Of a DNA stretch of 64,000 nt, positions 8,493 to 16,374 are shown piece after piece. Numbering within the stretch: position 1 is the first letter of the stretch; the number at the start of each line of letters is the position of its first letter. The DNA is from SHVO01 sp964576515 (GTDB lineage: Bacteria; Pseudomonadota; Alphaproteobacteria; Rhodospirillales; Rhodospirillaceae). The stretch lies in NCBI GenBank assembly GCA_964576515.1, contig CAZNUW010000009.1, forward strand, positions 124,001 to 188,000, given 5' to 3'. Made by a program: the position numbers and the translations under genes. The notes beneath the pieces were generated by a model. That model searched no databases, had not been told where the DNA came from, and saw only the letters and a program-made list of their open reading frames with translations.

Positions 8493-8983
8493 TTGCGGGC
8501 TCCAAGTGCGCGCGCGCTGGCCCGGTGGTGCGCGTGACAGACCGCGACCGCGAGCGCATCGGCGGCGTCCTCGGACCCGACACGGCTGCCCGGAAGCAAC
8601 ATGCGCATCATCGCGACGACCTGCGCCTTCTCGGCGTGACCCGCGCCGACCACCGATTTCTTCACGAGGTTGGGCTTGTACTCCGCGACCGGAAGGCCCG
8701 CGTTGGCCGGCGCCAGCATCACGGCGGCGCGCGCGTGGCCAAGCTTCAAGGTGGAGACGGGGTTCTGGTTCACGAAAGTCTCTTCAATGGCGCACTCGTG
8801 CGGTGCGTATTGGGTGACGAGATCCTGCACGCCCGCGAACAGGACGCGCAAACGTTCCGCCAACGTCATCTTCGGGTTCGGTTCGATCACGCCGTCGGCG
8901 ATGAAGGTCAAACGATTGCCGCGCGCTTCGATGATCCCCCAGCCCGTATGCCGCAGGCCGGGGTCGAGCCCGAGGATGCGCAC
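8489..8983 (-). CDS. ruvC: Crossover junction endonuclease RuvC
   Basis: RNase-H-fold resolvase that cuts Holliday junctions. The first catalytic Asp lies in ILGLDPGLRHTGWG at residue 7 of the chosen start, the Glu in ECAIEETFVNQNP, and the last acidic pair in GSEDAADALAVAVCH. The frame is open 41 codons upstream into yebC, but the GTG at 8983 gives 164 aa, matching the family. No strong Shine-Dalgarno is seen at that GTG, so translation may depend on coupling or on an upstream start. Confidence 0.94.
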   Translation of the reverse strand: MRILGLDPGLRHTGWGIIEARGNRLTFIADGVIEPNPKMTLAERLRVLFAGVQDLVTQYAPHECAIEETFVNQNPVSTLKLGHARAAVMLAPANAGLPVAEYKPNLVKKSVVGAGHAEKAQVVAMMRMLLPGSRVGSEDAADALAVAVCHAHHRASARALGARK

Positions 8984-9038
8984 GCAGCCGGGATCGGACG
9001 GCGCGCCCTCGTGCGTGTTTTCCTGAGCCGGCGCGGCC

Positions 9039-9785
9039 TTATGAGCCAAGCTGGGCCATGACCTCATCGGACATTTCATAGTTGGCCACGACGCGCTGCA
9101 CGTCATCGTTGTCGTCGAGCGCGTTGAGCAGGTTCATCAATTCCTCGGCCGTTTCGCCGCTGACGTCGACCGTCATGGTCGGACGCCATTCGAGGCGCGA
9201 GGTTTCCGCCGGTCCCAAATCCGTCTCCAGCCCTTTTTGCACGGTGTGCAGATCGTCAGGCGCGCAGTAGATGTCGTGACCGGCCTCGGTGGTGGAGACA
9301 TCGTCCGCGCCGGCGTTCAACGCGGCTTCCATCACCTTGTCGCCGTCGCCGACCGCGGCCGGGAAGTGAATCTGGCCGACACGCTGGAAGCAATACGCCA
9401 CGCTGCCGGTTTCCCCGAGCGCGCCGCCGTTGCGCGAGAAAGCGACGCGCAAGTCGGTGGCGGTGCGGTTGCGGTTGTTGGTGAGCACTTCGACGATCAG
9501 CGCGACGTTACCGGGACCGCGGCCCTCGTAACGCACTTCGTCGTAGTTCTCCTGGTCGACACCGGTCGCCTTCTTGATGGCGCGCTCGATGTTGTCCTTC
9601 GGCATGCTTTCGGCCTTCGCGTCGTTGATGGCCGTGCGCAGGCGCGCGTTATATGCGGGATCGGGCAGGCCCATCTTGGCCGCCACTGTGATTTCACGGG
9701 CGAGCTTCGTGAAAAGCTTCGCCCGCTTGGCATCCTTGGCACCCTTCCGGTGCATGATGTTCTTAAATTGGGAATGGCCAGCCAT
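9039..9785 (-). CDS. yebC: YebC/TACO1 family protein
   Basis: Cytoplasmic protein, long annotated as a transcriptional regulator (PmpR) and more recently tied to translation of proline-rich stretches. The family signature is clear: MAGHSQFKNIMHRKGAKDAK at the start, then YEGRGPGNVALIVEVLTNN and FSRNGGALGETGSVAY. At 248 aa it is full length. Placement directly before ruvC is a widely conserved order. The window also contains efp and many proline-rich proteins, which would fit a translation role, but that link is an inference. Confidence 0.96.
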   Translation of the reverse strand: MAGHSQFKNIMHRKGAKDAKRAKLFTKLAREITVAAKMGLPDPAYNARLRTAINDAKAESMPKDNIERAIKKATGVDQENYDEVRYEGRGPGNVALIVEVLTNNRNRTATDLRVAFSRNGGALGETGSVAYCFQRVGQIHFPAAVGDGDKVMEAALNAGADDVSTTEAGHDIYCAPDDLHTVQKGLETDLGPAETSRLEWRPTMTVDVSGETAEELMNLLNALDDNDDVQRVVANYEMSDEVMAQLGS

Positions 9786-9900
9786 CGTGCGTCCGTCGTC
9801 TCAAATCCTTGTTTTGCTTACAATAAGCGGCGGGGAAAGTCCCCGTTTATACCAGATGTTGTGAAGGCAGCCTAGCGCGGCGCGGCGCAAAAAGGCAGCG

Positions 9901-10713
9901 TTAGCTGGGGATCGTCTGCTTCAGGAGGCCGCCCACGCGCACCGGTTCGACCCGGAGCGCGAGCCCGGTCCTGTCGTCGGTCTCGACAAAGACGCCGCAC
10001 AAGGTGCCCTCGCCGTCGGCGGGCTCCAGGCGTTCGGTCGGCATTTTGGTGACGAAGCGCGCGGTCGCCGTCTCCTTCTTCATGCCGATCACGGAATCGT
10101 AGGAGCCGCACATGCCCGCATCGGTCTGGAACGCGGTGCCGCCCGGCAGGATGCGAGCGTCGGCGGTCGGCACATGGGAGTGGCTGCCCACGACCATGGA
10201 GGCGCGGCCGTCGGCGATGACGCCCAGCGCGCCCTTCTCGCTGGTCGCCTCGCCGTGCACATCGACGATGATGGCGTCGGCGGCGTCGCGTAAGGGATGG
10301 TTCTCCAAGGTTTCATTCAAGGCACGGAAGGGATCGTCGAGCGCGTCCATGAACAACCGGCACATCACCTGGATCACGATGATCCGGCGGCCCTTGGCGG
10401 TGGTGTAGAACCCGAAGCCCTGGCCCGGCGTCTCGATGGGATAGTTGATGGGCCGCAAAAGGCGCGGCTCGGCGGAGATGAAAGAGATGATCTCGCGCTG
10501 GTCCCAGGCGTGATTGCCGAGCGTGATGACGTCCACGCCTTGGTCGAACATGCTCTGGCAAATGGCGGCGGTGATGCCGAAGCCGTGGGCGGCGTTCTCG
10601 CCGCACGCCACCACGAAGTCGAGGCCGAGGGTCCGGCGGAGTTCGGGGATGTGCGTCGCCACGGCCTCACGGCCGGCTTTGCCCATCACGTCGCCACAAT
10701 AAAGAAGTCGCAT
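9901..10713 (-). CDS. YmdB-family metallophosphoesterase
   Basis: Calcineurin-like phosphoesterase of the YmdB/TIGR00282 family; Bacillus YmdB hydrolyses 2',3'-cyclic nucleotides, and the alphaproteobacterial substrate is uncertain. Dimetal-site motifs are intact: CGDVMGKAGRE (Asp8), ACGENAAHGFG (Glu39, Asn40), TLGNHAWDQRE (Asn67, His68), DVHGEATSEK and GSHSHVPTAD. The ATG at 10713 is chosen because the protein begins with the family's MRLLYCGD; the frame is open 29 codons further. Length 270 aa. It runs with the cyclo-ligase gene upstream. Confidence 0.92.
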   Translation of the reverse strand: MRLLYCGDVMGKAGREAVATHIPELRRTLGLDFVVACGENAAHGFGITAAICQSMFDQGVDVITLGNHAWDQREIISFISAEPRLLRPINYPIETPGQGFGFYTTAKGRRIIVIQVMCRLFMDALDDPFRALNETLENHPLRDAADAIIVDVHGEATSEKGALGVIADGRASMVVGSHSHVPTADARILPGGTAFQTDAGMCGSYDSVIGMKKETATARFVTKMPTERLEPADGEGTLCGVFVETDDRTGLALRVEPVRVGGLLKQTIPS

Positions 10714-10774
10714 GCGGGGAGAGCTAAACGACCGCGCCGCTTGAGGAAAGGAAAAACGGGCGCGCGGCGCGGGT

Positions 10775-11356
10775 TCAGGTGAACCAGAGCGCGCCCGCAT
10801 TGGTAATCACGGCGTCGAGCTCCTGATCGTGGCCGCCCGCCGGGACGGCGTCGACGCGCTGGGCGTCGTAGGCGAGACCAACGGCGGTCAATTGCCCCTT
10901 GGCCCGCAATGCGTTGATCGTGCGGTCGTAATAGCCCGCACCATAACCCAGGCGCTGGCCGGCAAGATCGAAGGCGATCAAAGGCACCAGGAGAATTTGC
11001 GGGCAGACGACCGGCGCGCGCGGGCCCGGATGCATCGTCCCGTAGGGGCCCTGTTCCAGCGCATCGCCCGGCGCCCAGGCCCGGAAGATCAGCGCATGTC
11101 CCTGCCCGGCGACCACCGGCAGGGCGACCCGGGCGCCCGCGGCGACAAGCGCCTCCAAGGCGGGCCGGCAGTCGAGTTCATCTCCCAACGGCCAATAGCC
11201 GGCTATATTTTTATCGTACAGGTCGAGTTCGGCGAGGACGTGATCCTTCACGGCCTGGGCCGCCGCCACGCCGATCTCGCCATGAACGAGGCGGCGGCGG
11301 TCAAGCATCGCGCGGCGCAAGGCCGCTTTCGCGTCAGCCGGAGATGCACCCGACAT
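10775..11356 (-). CDS. 5-formyltetrahydrofolate cyclo-ligase
   Basis: Converts 5-formyl-THF to 5,10-methenyl-THF with ATP, in cytoplasmic folate metabolism (YgfA/MTHFS family). The C-terminal signature RLGYGAGYYDRTI and the substrate stretch LLVPLIAFDLAGQRLGYG are present, with an N-terminal Arg-rich helix. The ATG at 11356 gives 193 aa; a TTG four codons earlier is possible. It lies directly downstream of the predicted 6S RNA, the classical proteobacterial arrangement, and is probably co-transcribed with it. Confidence 0.93.
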   Translation of the reverse strand: MSGASPADAKAALRRAMLDRRRLVHGEIGVAAAQAVKDHVLAELDLYDKNIAGYWPLGDELDCRPALEALVAAGARVALPVVAGQGHALIFRAWAPGDALEQGPYGTMHPGPRAPVVCPQILLVPLIAFDLAGQRLGYGAGYYDRTINALRAKGQLTAVGLAYDAQRVDAVPAGGHDQELDAVITNAGALWFT

Positions 11357-11387
11357 GGAGCCGCCCAACTTTTAAAGGAAATCCCCA

Positions 11388-11560
11388 GGAAATAAGTGGA
11401 GCCGCCGAAAGCCGTCGGTCGTGCGTGACCTCCCAATGGGCCACGAGTTTAGGTGGGCGCCGTGTCATCCGGACCTAGGGTCCAAAGAGGGACAGCTCCC
11501 GAGCGAAGATTATCGCCCCTGGGGGTTCAGAGACCTAACCTGCCCAGCAGCTCCATGGGT
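11388..11560 (-). ncRNA. ssrS: 6S RNA (predicted)
   Basis: 6S RNA mimics an open promoter and binds the housekeeping RNA polymerase. The stretch between zapA and the cyclo-ligase gene is the conserved ssrS location and is non-coding. On the minus strand, AGGTTAGGT (11541-11533) pairs with ACCTAAACT (11454-11446) with one mismatch, TGGGC (11546-11542) pairs with GCCCA (11441-11437), and inner hairpins GGACC-CTA-GGTCC and GGGCGA...TCGCTC are seen. This is the long interrupted rod expected of 6S RNA. Ends are approximate; the call rests on synteny plus structure. Confidence 0.7.
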
Positions 11561-11564
11561 GAAC

Positions 11565-11897
11565 TTAAGAGCCCTCAAGCCGCGCGGCAATACGCTCGAT
11601 GCGCTCGGCGAGCCCATTTATGGACGCCGCGGCGGCATTTTCGGCCGCAACTCGCCCCGCATTCCCGGAATTCGCCTTCAGGGCGTCCAGTTCGGCAACC
11701 GTATCGGTGAGTTCGTCGGCCACCACGAGCCCCACCATCACCAGAAGGAGGGCGTCGCTGACCGACCCCGCCGCCATGTGCAGTTGTTCGGCCCGCTGGT
11801 CGAGGTAGCGCCCGAGGCGCGCGAGGTGCGCCTCCTGTCCGTCGTCGCAGGCGATCTGATATTGCCGGCCGCGAATGGTGATGGAGACTTGCGCCAC
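11565..11897 (-). CDS. zapA: Cell division protein ZapA
   Basis: Cytoplasmic Z-ring-associated protein that cross-links FtsZ filaments. It shows the ZapA N-terminal domain (VSITIRGRQYQIACDDGQE, LDQRAEQL) and a C-terminal coiled coil (about 60-108) with alternating Leu and Ala. Length 110 aa is normal. It is followed on the same strand by 6S RNA and the cyclo-ligase gene, and preceded by a small coiled-coil protein that is probably its functional partner. Confidence 0.93.
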   Translation of the reverse strand: MAQVSITIRGRQYQIACDDGQEAHLARLGRYLDQRAEQLHMAAGSVSDALLLVMVGLVVADELTDTVAELDALKANSGNAGRVAAENAAAASINGLAERIERIAARLEGS

Positions 11898-11901
11898 CGG
11901 G

Positions 11902-12135
11902 TCAGCCCTCCAGGGCCGTGCGCACCTGGCCGATAATGGCGTCCAGGCGATCGGCGACGTGACCGGCGCTCGAGGTCAAGGCGGCGTGGTCGCGGCGCAG
12001 GCGCTCGTAGTCGTCCTTGAGTCCCGCGACGTCCTCCGACGCGCCGCCGCGCGCGGCCGCGACATCGAGGCGGCCAATCGCCCGCTCGAGGCGTTCGAGC
12101 GCATCACGCACGTTCGGGTTCACGATATCTTTCAA
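11902..12135 (-). CDS. Small coiled-coil protein upstream of zapA (DUF4164-like)
   Basis: A 77-residue protein, predicted wholly helical, with heptad-like leucines (RDALERLERAIGRLDVAA, DRLDAIIGQVRTALE). Alphaproteobacteria often carry a DUF4164 coiled-coil gene next to zapA, possibly a ZapB-like linker, and this fits by size and place. Its stop lies 4 bases before the zapA start. The function is inferred from context only. Confidence 0.75.
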   Translation of the reverse strand: MKDIVNPNVRDALERLERAIGRLDVAAARGGASEDVAGLKDDYERLRRDHAALTSSAGHVADRLDAIIGQVRTALEG

Positions 12136-12431
12136 AGAAATAGCGCCCCAACCTCGAAAATGAGTTTAAGCATATGAAGCTGGGATTGATGCGTCAATGT
12201 GAACGTCTAGGCGATCGTCCCGACGGCATTTTGCACGCGCGCCCTCCTTATGGGGTGTGACAAGTTTTGCCGCCCGGCGGAGCACCCTGTTCAAGGGGAG
12301 GCGCACTCGGTATATCTCCGGCCCGCGCGGCCTTGCCGGCAGCATCACCGTTGCCGCGGCCCCAAGGATTTCCAATCCGTTTGATCAGACTTTTTTGACC
12401 TGACCTCGGCAAAGACAAAGGACACGCTTCC

Positions 12432-13361
12432 ATGACCATGACCCCCCGGGTGAAGTCCATCCTCAGCGCTTACGAAAGCGACAACCCAGGCACGAAGGCC
12501 AACCTCGCCCGCATCCTGATGCAGGGCAAGCTGGGCGGCACGGGCAAGCTGGTGATCCTGCCGGTCGACCAGGGCTTCGAACACGGCCCGGCGCGCAGCT
12601 TCGCCGCCAACCCGCCGGGCTACGAGCCGCACTACCACTGGCAACTGGCCGTCTCGGCCGGTCTGTCGGCCTTCGCCGCCCCCTTGGGCATGATCGAGGA
12701 CGGCGCGGCGTCCTTCGCCGGTCAGATCCCGACCATCCTGAAGGTGAACAGCGCGAACTCGCTGAACGGCGAGAAGGACGCGCCGACGCAAGCCATCACC
12801 GCCGGCGTGAAGGACGCGCTGCGCCTGGGCTGTTCGGCCATCGGCTACACCATCTATCCGGGTTCGGAAAAAGCGTTCGACATGCTGAACGATCTGCGCG
12901 AGCTGACCGCCGAAGCGAAGGCGCACGGCCTTGCGGTCGTGGTGTGGTCGTATCCGCGCGGCAAGTACGTGACCAAGGACGGCGAGCTGGGCTTCGACAT
13001 CATCGCCTACGCCGCCCATATGGCCGCCTTGATGGGCGCCCATATCATCAAGGTGAAGCTGCCGTCGGACCATTTGGACCTGGGCGAAGCCAAGAAGGTC
13101 TATGAGTCCGCCAAGATCCCGCGCGCGACCTTGACCGAGCGCGTGCAGCACGTGGTGCAGAGCTGCTTCGGCGGCCGCCGCATCGTCGTGTTCTCGGGCG
13201 GGGCCAAGAAGGGCGAAGACAGCATCTTCGACGACGCCCGCGCGATCCGCGACGGCGGCGGCAACGGTTCGATCATCGGCCGCAATGCGTTCCAGCGCCC
13301 GCAGGACGAAGCGCTGACCTTGCTGAACAAGCTGGTCGATATCTACCAGGGCAAAGCCTAG
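12432..13361 (+). CDS. fbaB: Class I fructose-bisphosphate aldolase (FbaB/DhnA type)
   Basis: Cytoplasmic Schiff-base aldolase that cleaves fructose 1,6-bisphosphate in glycolysis and runs in reverse in gluconeogenesis. It is of the archaeal/DhnA type: LVILPVDQGFEHGP near the N-terminus, VVWSYPRGKYVT, and the likely lysine region HIIKVKLPSDHL, followed by the phosphate-binding VFSGGAKKGE and GGGNGSIIGRNAFQR. Length 309 aa. The 296 bases upstream, to the DUF4164-like gene, hold no convincing gene. thiE follows after 16 bases, suggesting one transcript. Confidence 0.95.
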   Translation: MTMTPRVKSILSAYESDNPGTKANLARILMQGKLGGTGKLVILPVDQGFEHGPARSFAANPPGYEPHYHWQLAVSAGLSAFAAPLGMIEDGAASFAGQIPTILKVNSANSLNGEKDAPTQAITAGVKDALRLGCSAIGYTIYPGSEKAFDMLNDLRELTAEAKAHGLAVVVWSYPRGKYVTKDGELGFDIIAYAAHMAALMGAHIIKVKLPSDHLDLGEAKKVYESAKIPRATLTERVQHVVQSCFGGRRIVVFSGGAKKGEDSIFDDARAIRDGGGNGSIIGRNAFQRPQDEALTLLNKLVDIYQGKA

Positions 13362-13377
13362 AGCTTCGCGCCCCACC

Positions 13378-14025
13378 GTGGCCGACCCGACTCCAAGCTG
13401 CCGACTCTACCTCATCACGCCGCCGGCGCTGCCCGAGGGTTTCGCGAAAACCCTCGGCGACGCGCTGGCGGCCGGTGATGTGGCGTGCGTGCAGCTCCGC
13501 CTGAAAGACGCCGACGACGCGGCGATCCACAAGGCGGTCAAAACCCTGATGCCGGTTTGCCACCAGCACAACGTCGCGTTCATCCTGAACGACCGGCCCG
13601 ACCTCGCCGCCGCGCTCAACTGCGACGGCGTGCATATCGGGCCGGACGACATGCCCTATGACGAAGCGCGCGCCCTGATGGGGCCCGATGCGACGGTCGG
13701 CGTGACGTGCAAAGACTCTCGCCACGCCGCAATGGAAGCCGCCGAGGCCGGTGCGGACTACGTCGCGTTTGGGGCGTTCTTCCCCACCACCACGAAAGAA
13801 GCCACGACGAGCGTCACGCCGGAGATCATCGAGATCTGGACCGAGACGACGATGATCCCGTCGGTGGCCATTGGCGGCATCACGGTTGAGAACTGCGAAC
13901 CGATCGTGCAGGCGGGCGCGGATTTCATCGCCGTGTGCAACGGCGTTTGGAATTACGCGGGCGGCCCCGCGGCGGCCGTGCGCGACTTCAACGCCGTCTT
14001 CGCGAAGTATCCGTTCCGGGGATGA
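13378..14025 (+). CDS. thiE: Thiamine-phosphate synthase ThiE
   Basis: Couples hydroxymethylpyrimidine diphosphate and thiazole phosphate to give thiamine phosphate. A TIM-barrel with ThiE motifs is visible: VQLRLKD, FILNDRPDLAAALNCDGVHIGPDD, GADYVAFGAFFPTTTK and SVAIGGI. The start is a GTG, 16 bases after the aldolase stop. Length 215 aa. No TPP riboswitch is seen, as expected for a gene inside an operon; pairing with an aldolase gene is unusual for thiamine synthesis. Some annotations may call it a thiamine-phosphate synthase family protein. Confidence 0.9.
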   Translation: MADPTPSCRLYLITPPALPEGFAKTLGDALAAGDVACVQLRLKDADDAAIHKAVKTLMPVCHQHNVAFILNDRPDLAAALNCDGVHIGPDDMPYDEARALMGPDATVGVTCKDSRHAAMEAAEAGADYVAFGAFFPTTTKEATTSVTPEIIEIWTETTMIPSVAIGGITVENCEPIVQAGADFIAVCNGVWNYAGGPAAAVRDFNAVFAKYPFRG

Positions 14026-14030
14026 TTTTT

Positions 14031-14138
14031 TTCTCCCCCTGAAAGGGGGAGATTAAGAGGGGGGCGTTTGTTGGTTTCTGTTGTTGAACAGAAAACGACC
14101 CCTCCCCGCCCCTCCCCTTTCAGGGGAGGGAGAAAAAA
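14031..14138. repeat. Palindromic intergenic repeat, family 1, copy 2
   Basis: Starts with TTCTCCCCCTGAAAGGGGGAG, ends with CTCCCCTTTCAGGGGAGGGAG and an A run, with AACGACCCCTCC inside as in copy 1 at 6236-6344. Here it lies between the convergent thiE and DUF1801 genes and could act as a bidirectional terminator. Confidence 0.8.
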
Positions 14139-14141
14139 AGC

Positions 14142-14627
14142 CTAGCGCTTCGCCGCCCTCTTCTTTGCCTTCTTCTTCGCGATCGCTTTCTTCGCAGGCG
14201 CTTTCTTGGCGGCCTTCTTCTTCGCCGCCTTCTTCACGGGCTTTTTAGCCGCTTTCTTCTCCGCCTTCTCTTTCGCGGCGGCCTTCTTGCGGTTGTCGGC
14301 GGCGCGGGCGGTGACGAGCTTCGCGATGATGTCGTAGGGCGGAAGCGCGTTCAGCGGAAACTTCAAATTGCCCTTCGCGTTGGCGAACTTGGCCGTGGCC
14401 TTCTTGAGGTTGGGATCGTCCGTCGGCGGGAAGAAGCCGATATGGCTCTTGAAGGCCGAGAAGTAGGCGACCGCGCCGTCACGGAAGTATCCCACGAGGC
14501 CGTAGCTGATGCGTTCCTCGCCGTCCGGCAACGCCTTATGGATGGTCGCGCGGATGGTTTTCATCAGCGCGCGCACCTTCGGGGGATAAGCCGCGATGTA
14601 GGCGTCGACCTCGGGATTCATTTTCAT
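14142..14627 (-). CDS. DUF1801 (YdhG-like) protein with Lys/Ala-rich histone-like tail
   Basis: Residues 1-110 form a DUF1801 domain (DGEERISYGLVGYFRD, YFSAFKSHIGFFPP), a small fold related to frataxin-like proteins with no settled biochemistry. Residues 113-161 are almost only Lys and Ala in short KKAAKK-type repeats, like the tails of bacterial histone H1-like proteins, which may bind nucleic acid. The ATG at 14627 overlaps the epmA stop in an ATGA, so translation is coupled to epmA. Long open frames upstream in the same frame are shadows of epmA. Confidence 0.85.
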   Translation of the reverse strand: MKMNPEVDAYIAAYPPKVRALMKTIRATIHKALPDGEERISYGLVGYFRDGAVAYFSAFKSHIGFFPPTDDPNLKKATAKFANAKGNLKFPLNALPPYDIIAKLVTARAADNRKKAAAKEKAEKKAAKKPVKKAAKKKAAKKAPAKKAIAKKKAKKRAAKR

Positions 14628-15676
14628 ATGACGGGAGCCCATAAAACATCGGTGATCGTTTTCGCGCCCGTCGCAAGCATGACGAGGCGGTCGAAACCTA
14701 GCGCACAACCGGCCGAGGGCGGAAGACGCGAGAGCGCGTCGAGCAGATCCTCGTCCATCGGCGGCGCACGGCCGTAGAGACTTTCGTGAAGGGCCCGGTC
14801 GGCGGCGAAACGGACGCGCTGTTCGGCCGGGTCGGTCAGCTCGGAATAGGCGTTGGCCAGTTCGACGCCGCAGGCATAGAGCTCGAACCGTTCGGCGACC
14901 GCTTCGTCGCCCGGCTTGCGGCGGGCCAAGGCGGCGAGGTTCGCCGGGTACTCGCACAAGATAACCGGCGCGCCGACGCCGAGATGCGGCTCGATGCGGT
15001 CGAGCATGACGCGAAAGAAGATGTCCTCCCAGGTGTCGGCGTCGCTGACATGAAGGCCGCGTCCGCGCGCGGCGGCGCGTAACGCGTCCGGCGCGGGCGC
15101 GAGCGTGCCGTCGACGGTCGCGAGGAGATCGATGTCCGCATACTCGCGAAACGCCTGCGCCACCGTGAGGCGGCGCGGGTCGCGCGCGGGATCGCACACC
15201 TTGTCCCCCCAGCGCAGGAGGCCGTCGTGGGCCAAGCTGCGCTGGACCGCCTTGGCGACGCCCCGTACCACGGCGGCGCAGTCATCCATCATGGCGCCGT
15301 AGCCGGCGTCCGCCCTGTACCATTCCAGCATGGTGAATTCGGGTTCGTGCAGCGGGCCGCGCTCGCCGTCCCGCCATACCTTGCAGAGTTGCATGATTTT
15401 CGGGACACCCCCGGCCAGGAGCTTCTTCATGGCGAATTCGGGCGATGTGTGCAGAAACCGCTCAACGGCCCCTTCCTCCAGCGGATCGCGCAGGGACAGG
15501 GCCAGGGGTCGGATATGGCGCTCAATGCCCGGGGAAAGCTGGATGGCGGGCGTTTCGACCTCGAAAAAACCCTCGGCCTGGAAATAGGCGCGGACGGCCT
15601 TTACGCCGGCGCGCCGGGCGTCGAGGTAAGGGCGCTTTCGCGCGAGAGTTTCAGGGCTCCACCATGGATCGGTCAT
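14624..15676 (-). CDS. epmA: EF-P lysine-lysyltransferase EpmA (GenX/PoxA)
   Basis: A truncated class II lysyl-tRNA synthetase paralogue that attaches (R)-beta-lysine to a lysine of elongation factor P. Class II motifs are visible: FLHTSPEFAMKKLL, motif 2 KVWRDGERGPLHEPEFTMLEWY with its Arg, and motif 3 GCALGFDRLVMLATG. There is no anticodon-binding domain. The ATG at 15676, preceded by AGGGG, gives 350 aa. It is divergent from efp, its substrate gene, 103 bases away. The partner aminomutase gene epmB is not in the window. Confidence 0.94.
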   Translation of the reverse strand: MTDPWWSPETLARKRPYLDARRAGVKAVRAYFQAEGFFEVETPAIQLSPGIERHIRPLALSLRDPLEEGAVERFLHTSPEFAMKKLLAGGVPKIMQLCKVWRDGERGPLHEPEFTMLEWYRADAGYGAMMDDCAAVVRGVAKAVQRSLAHDGLLRWGDKVCDPARDPRRLTVAQAFREYADIDLLATVDGTLAPAPDALRAAARGRGLHVSDADTWEDIFFRVMLDRIEPHLGVGAPVILCEYPANLAALARRKPGDEAVAERFELYACGVELANAYSELTDPAEQRVRFAADRALHESLYGRAPPMDEDLLDALSRLPPSAGCALGFDRLVMLATGAKTITDVLWAPVI

Positions 15677-15779
15677 AACCCCTGTTAAACCTGCCTTTTC
15701 GCCCTTCCGCAACAGGGGTCAAACTGATACAAGCGCCCCGGTTTTTCCGGACATTTAGAGACGAACAGGCGCTCCCCCC

Positions 15780-16343
15780 ATGAAGATCAATGCGAACTCC
15801 ATCCGCGGCGGTATGGTCATCGAACACGAAGGCAAGCAGTGGTCGGTGATTAAGCACGCGATCGTGCAGCCGGGTAAGGGCGGCGCCTTCATCCAGGTGG
15901 AAATGCGCGATATCGCCTCGGGCACCAAGAGCCAGGCCCGCTGGCGCACCGCTGACTCGGTCGAGCGCCTGGAAGTGCGCGAGAACGATTGCCAGTACCT
16001 GTTCAAGGACGGCGACATGTTCACGTTCATGGACAAAGGCACGTTCGACCAGTTCAACATCAGCGGCGACCTGCTCGGCGAACGCGCGGCGTTCCTGACG
16101 GATAACATGGACGTGACCGTCGAGTTCATCGAAGGCAAGCCGGTGGGCATCAATCTGCCGAAGTCCGTCGTCCTGATGGTCACGGAAGCCGACCCGGTGG
16201 TGAAGGGCCAGACGGCCGCTTCGTCCTACAAGCCGGGCCTTTTGGAGAACGGTCTGAAAGTCCTGATCCCGCCCTTCATCGAAGCGGGCACCAAGATCGT
16301 GGTGAATACCGAAGACTGCAGCTACGTCGAACGCGCGAAATAG
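15780..16343 (+). CDS. efp: Translation elongation factor P
   Basis: Relieves ribosome stalling at polyproline stretches. Three beta-barrel domains over 187 aa, with the modification loop QPGKGGAF placing the acceptor Lys at residue 33; this matches the EpmA-type lysylated EF-P. It is followed after 31 bases by suhB. Several proteins encoded nearby (TolA, CpoB, the Ala/Pro-rich OmpA-like protein, the cyclase at 41.3 kb) contain polyproline and would need it. Confidence 0.98.
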   Translation: MKINANSIRGGMVIEHEGKQWSVIKHAIVQPGKGGAFIQVEMRDIASGTKSQARWRTADSVERLEVRENDCQYLFKDGDMFTFMDKGTFDQFNISGDLLGERAAFLTDNMDVTVEFIEGKPVGINLPKSVVLMVTEADPVVKGQTAASSYKPGLLENGLKVLIPPFIEAGTKIVVNTEDCSYVERAK

Positions 16344-16374
16344 TTCGCGACCTTAGACTTGTAGAGTTTGTACG

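Noticed and set aside
12166..12460. Minus-strand ORFs between the DUF4164-like gene and fbaB
   Set aside because: No ribosome binding site, no family similarity, and they overlap each other and the fbaB start. Treated as spacer.
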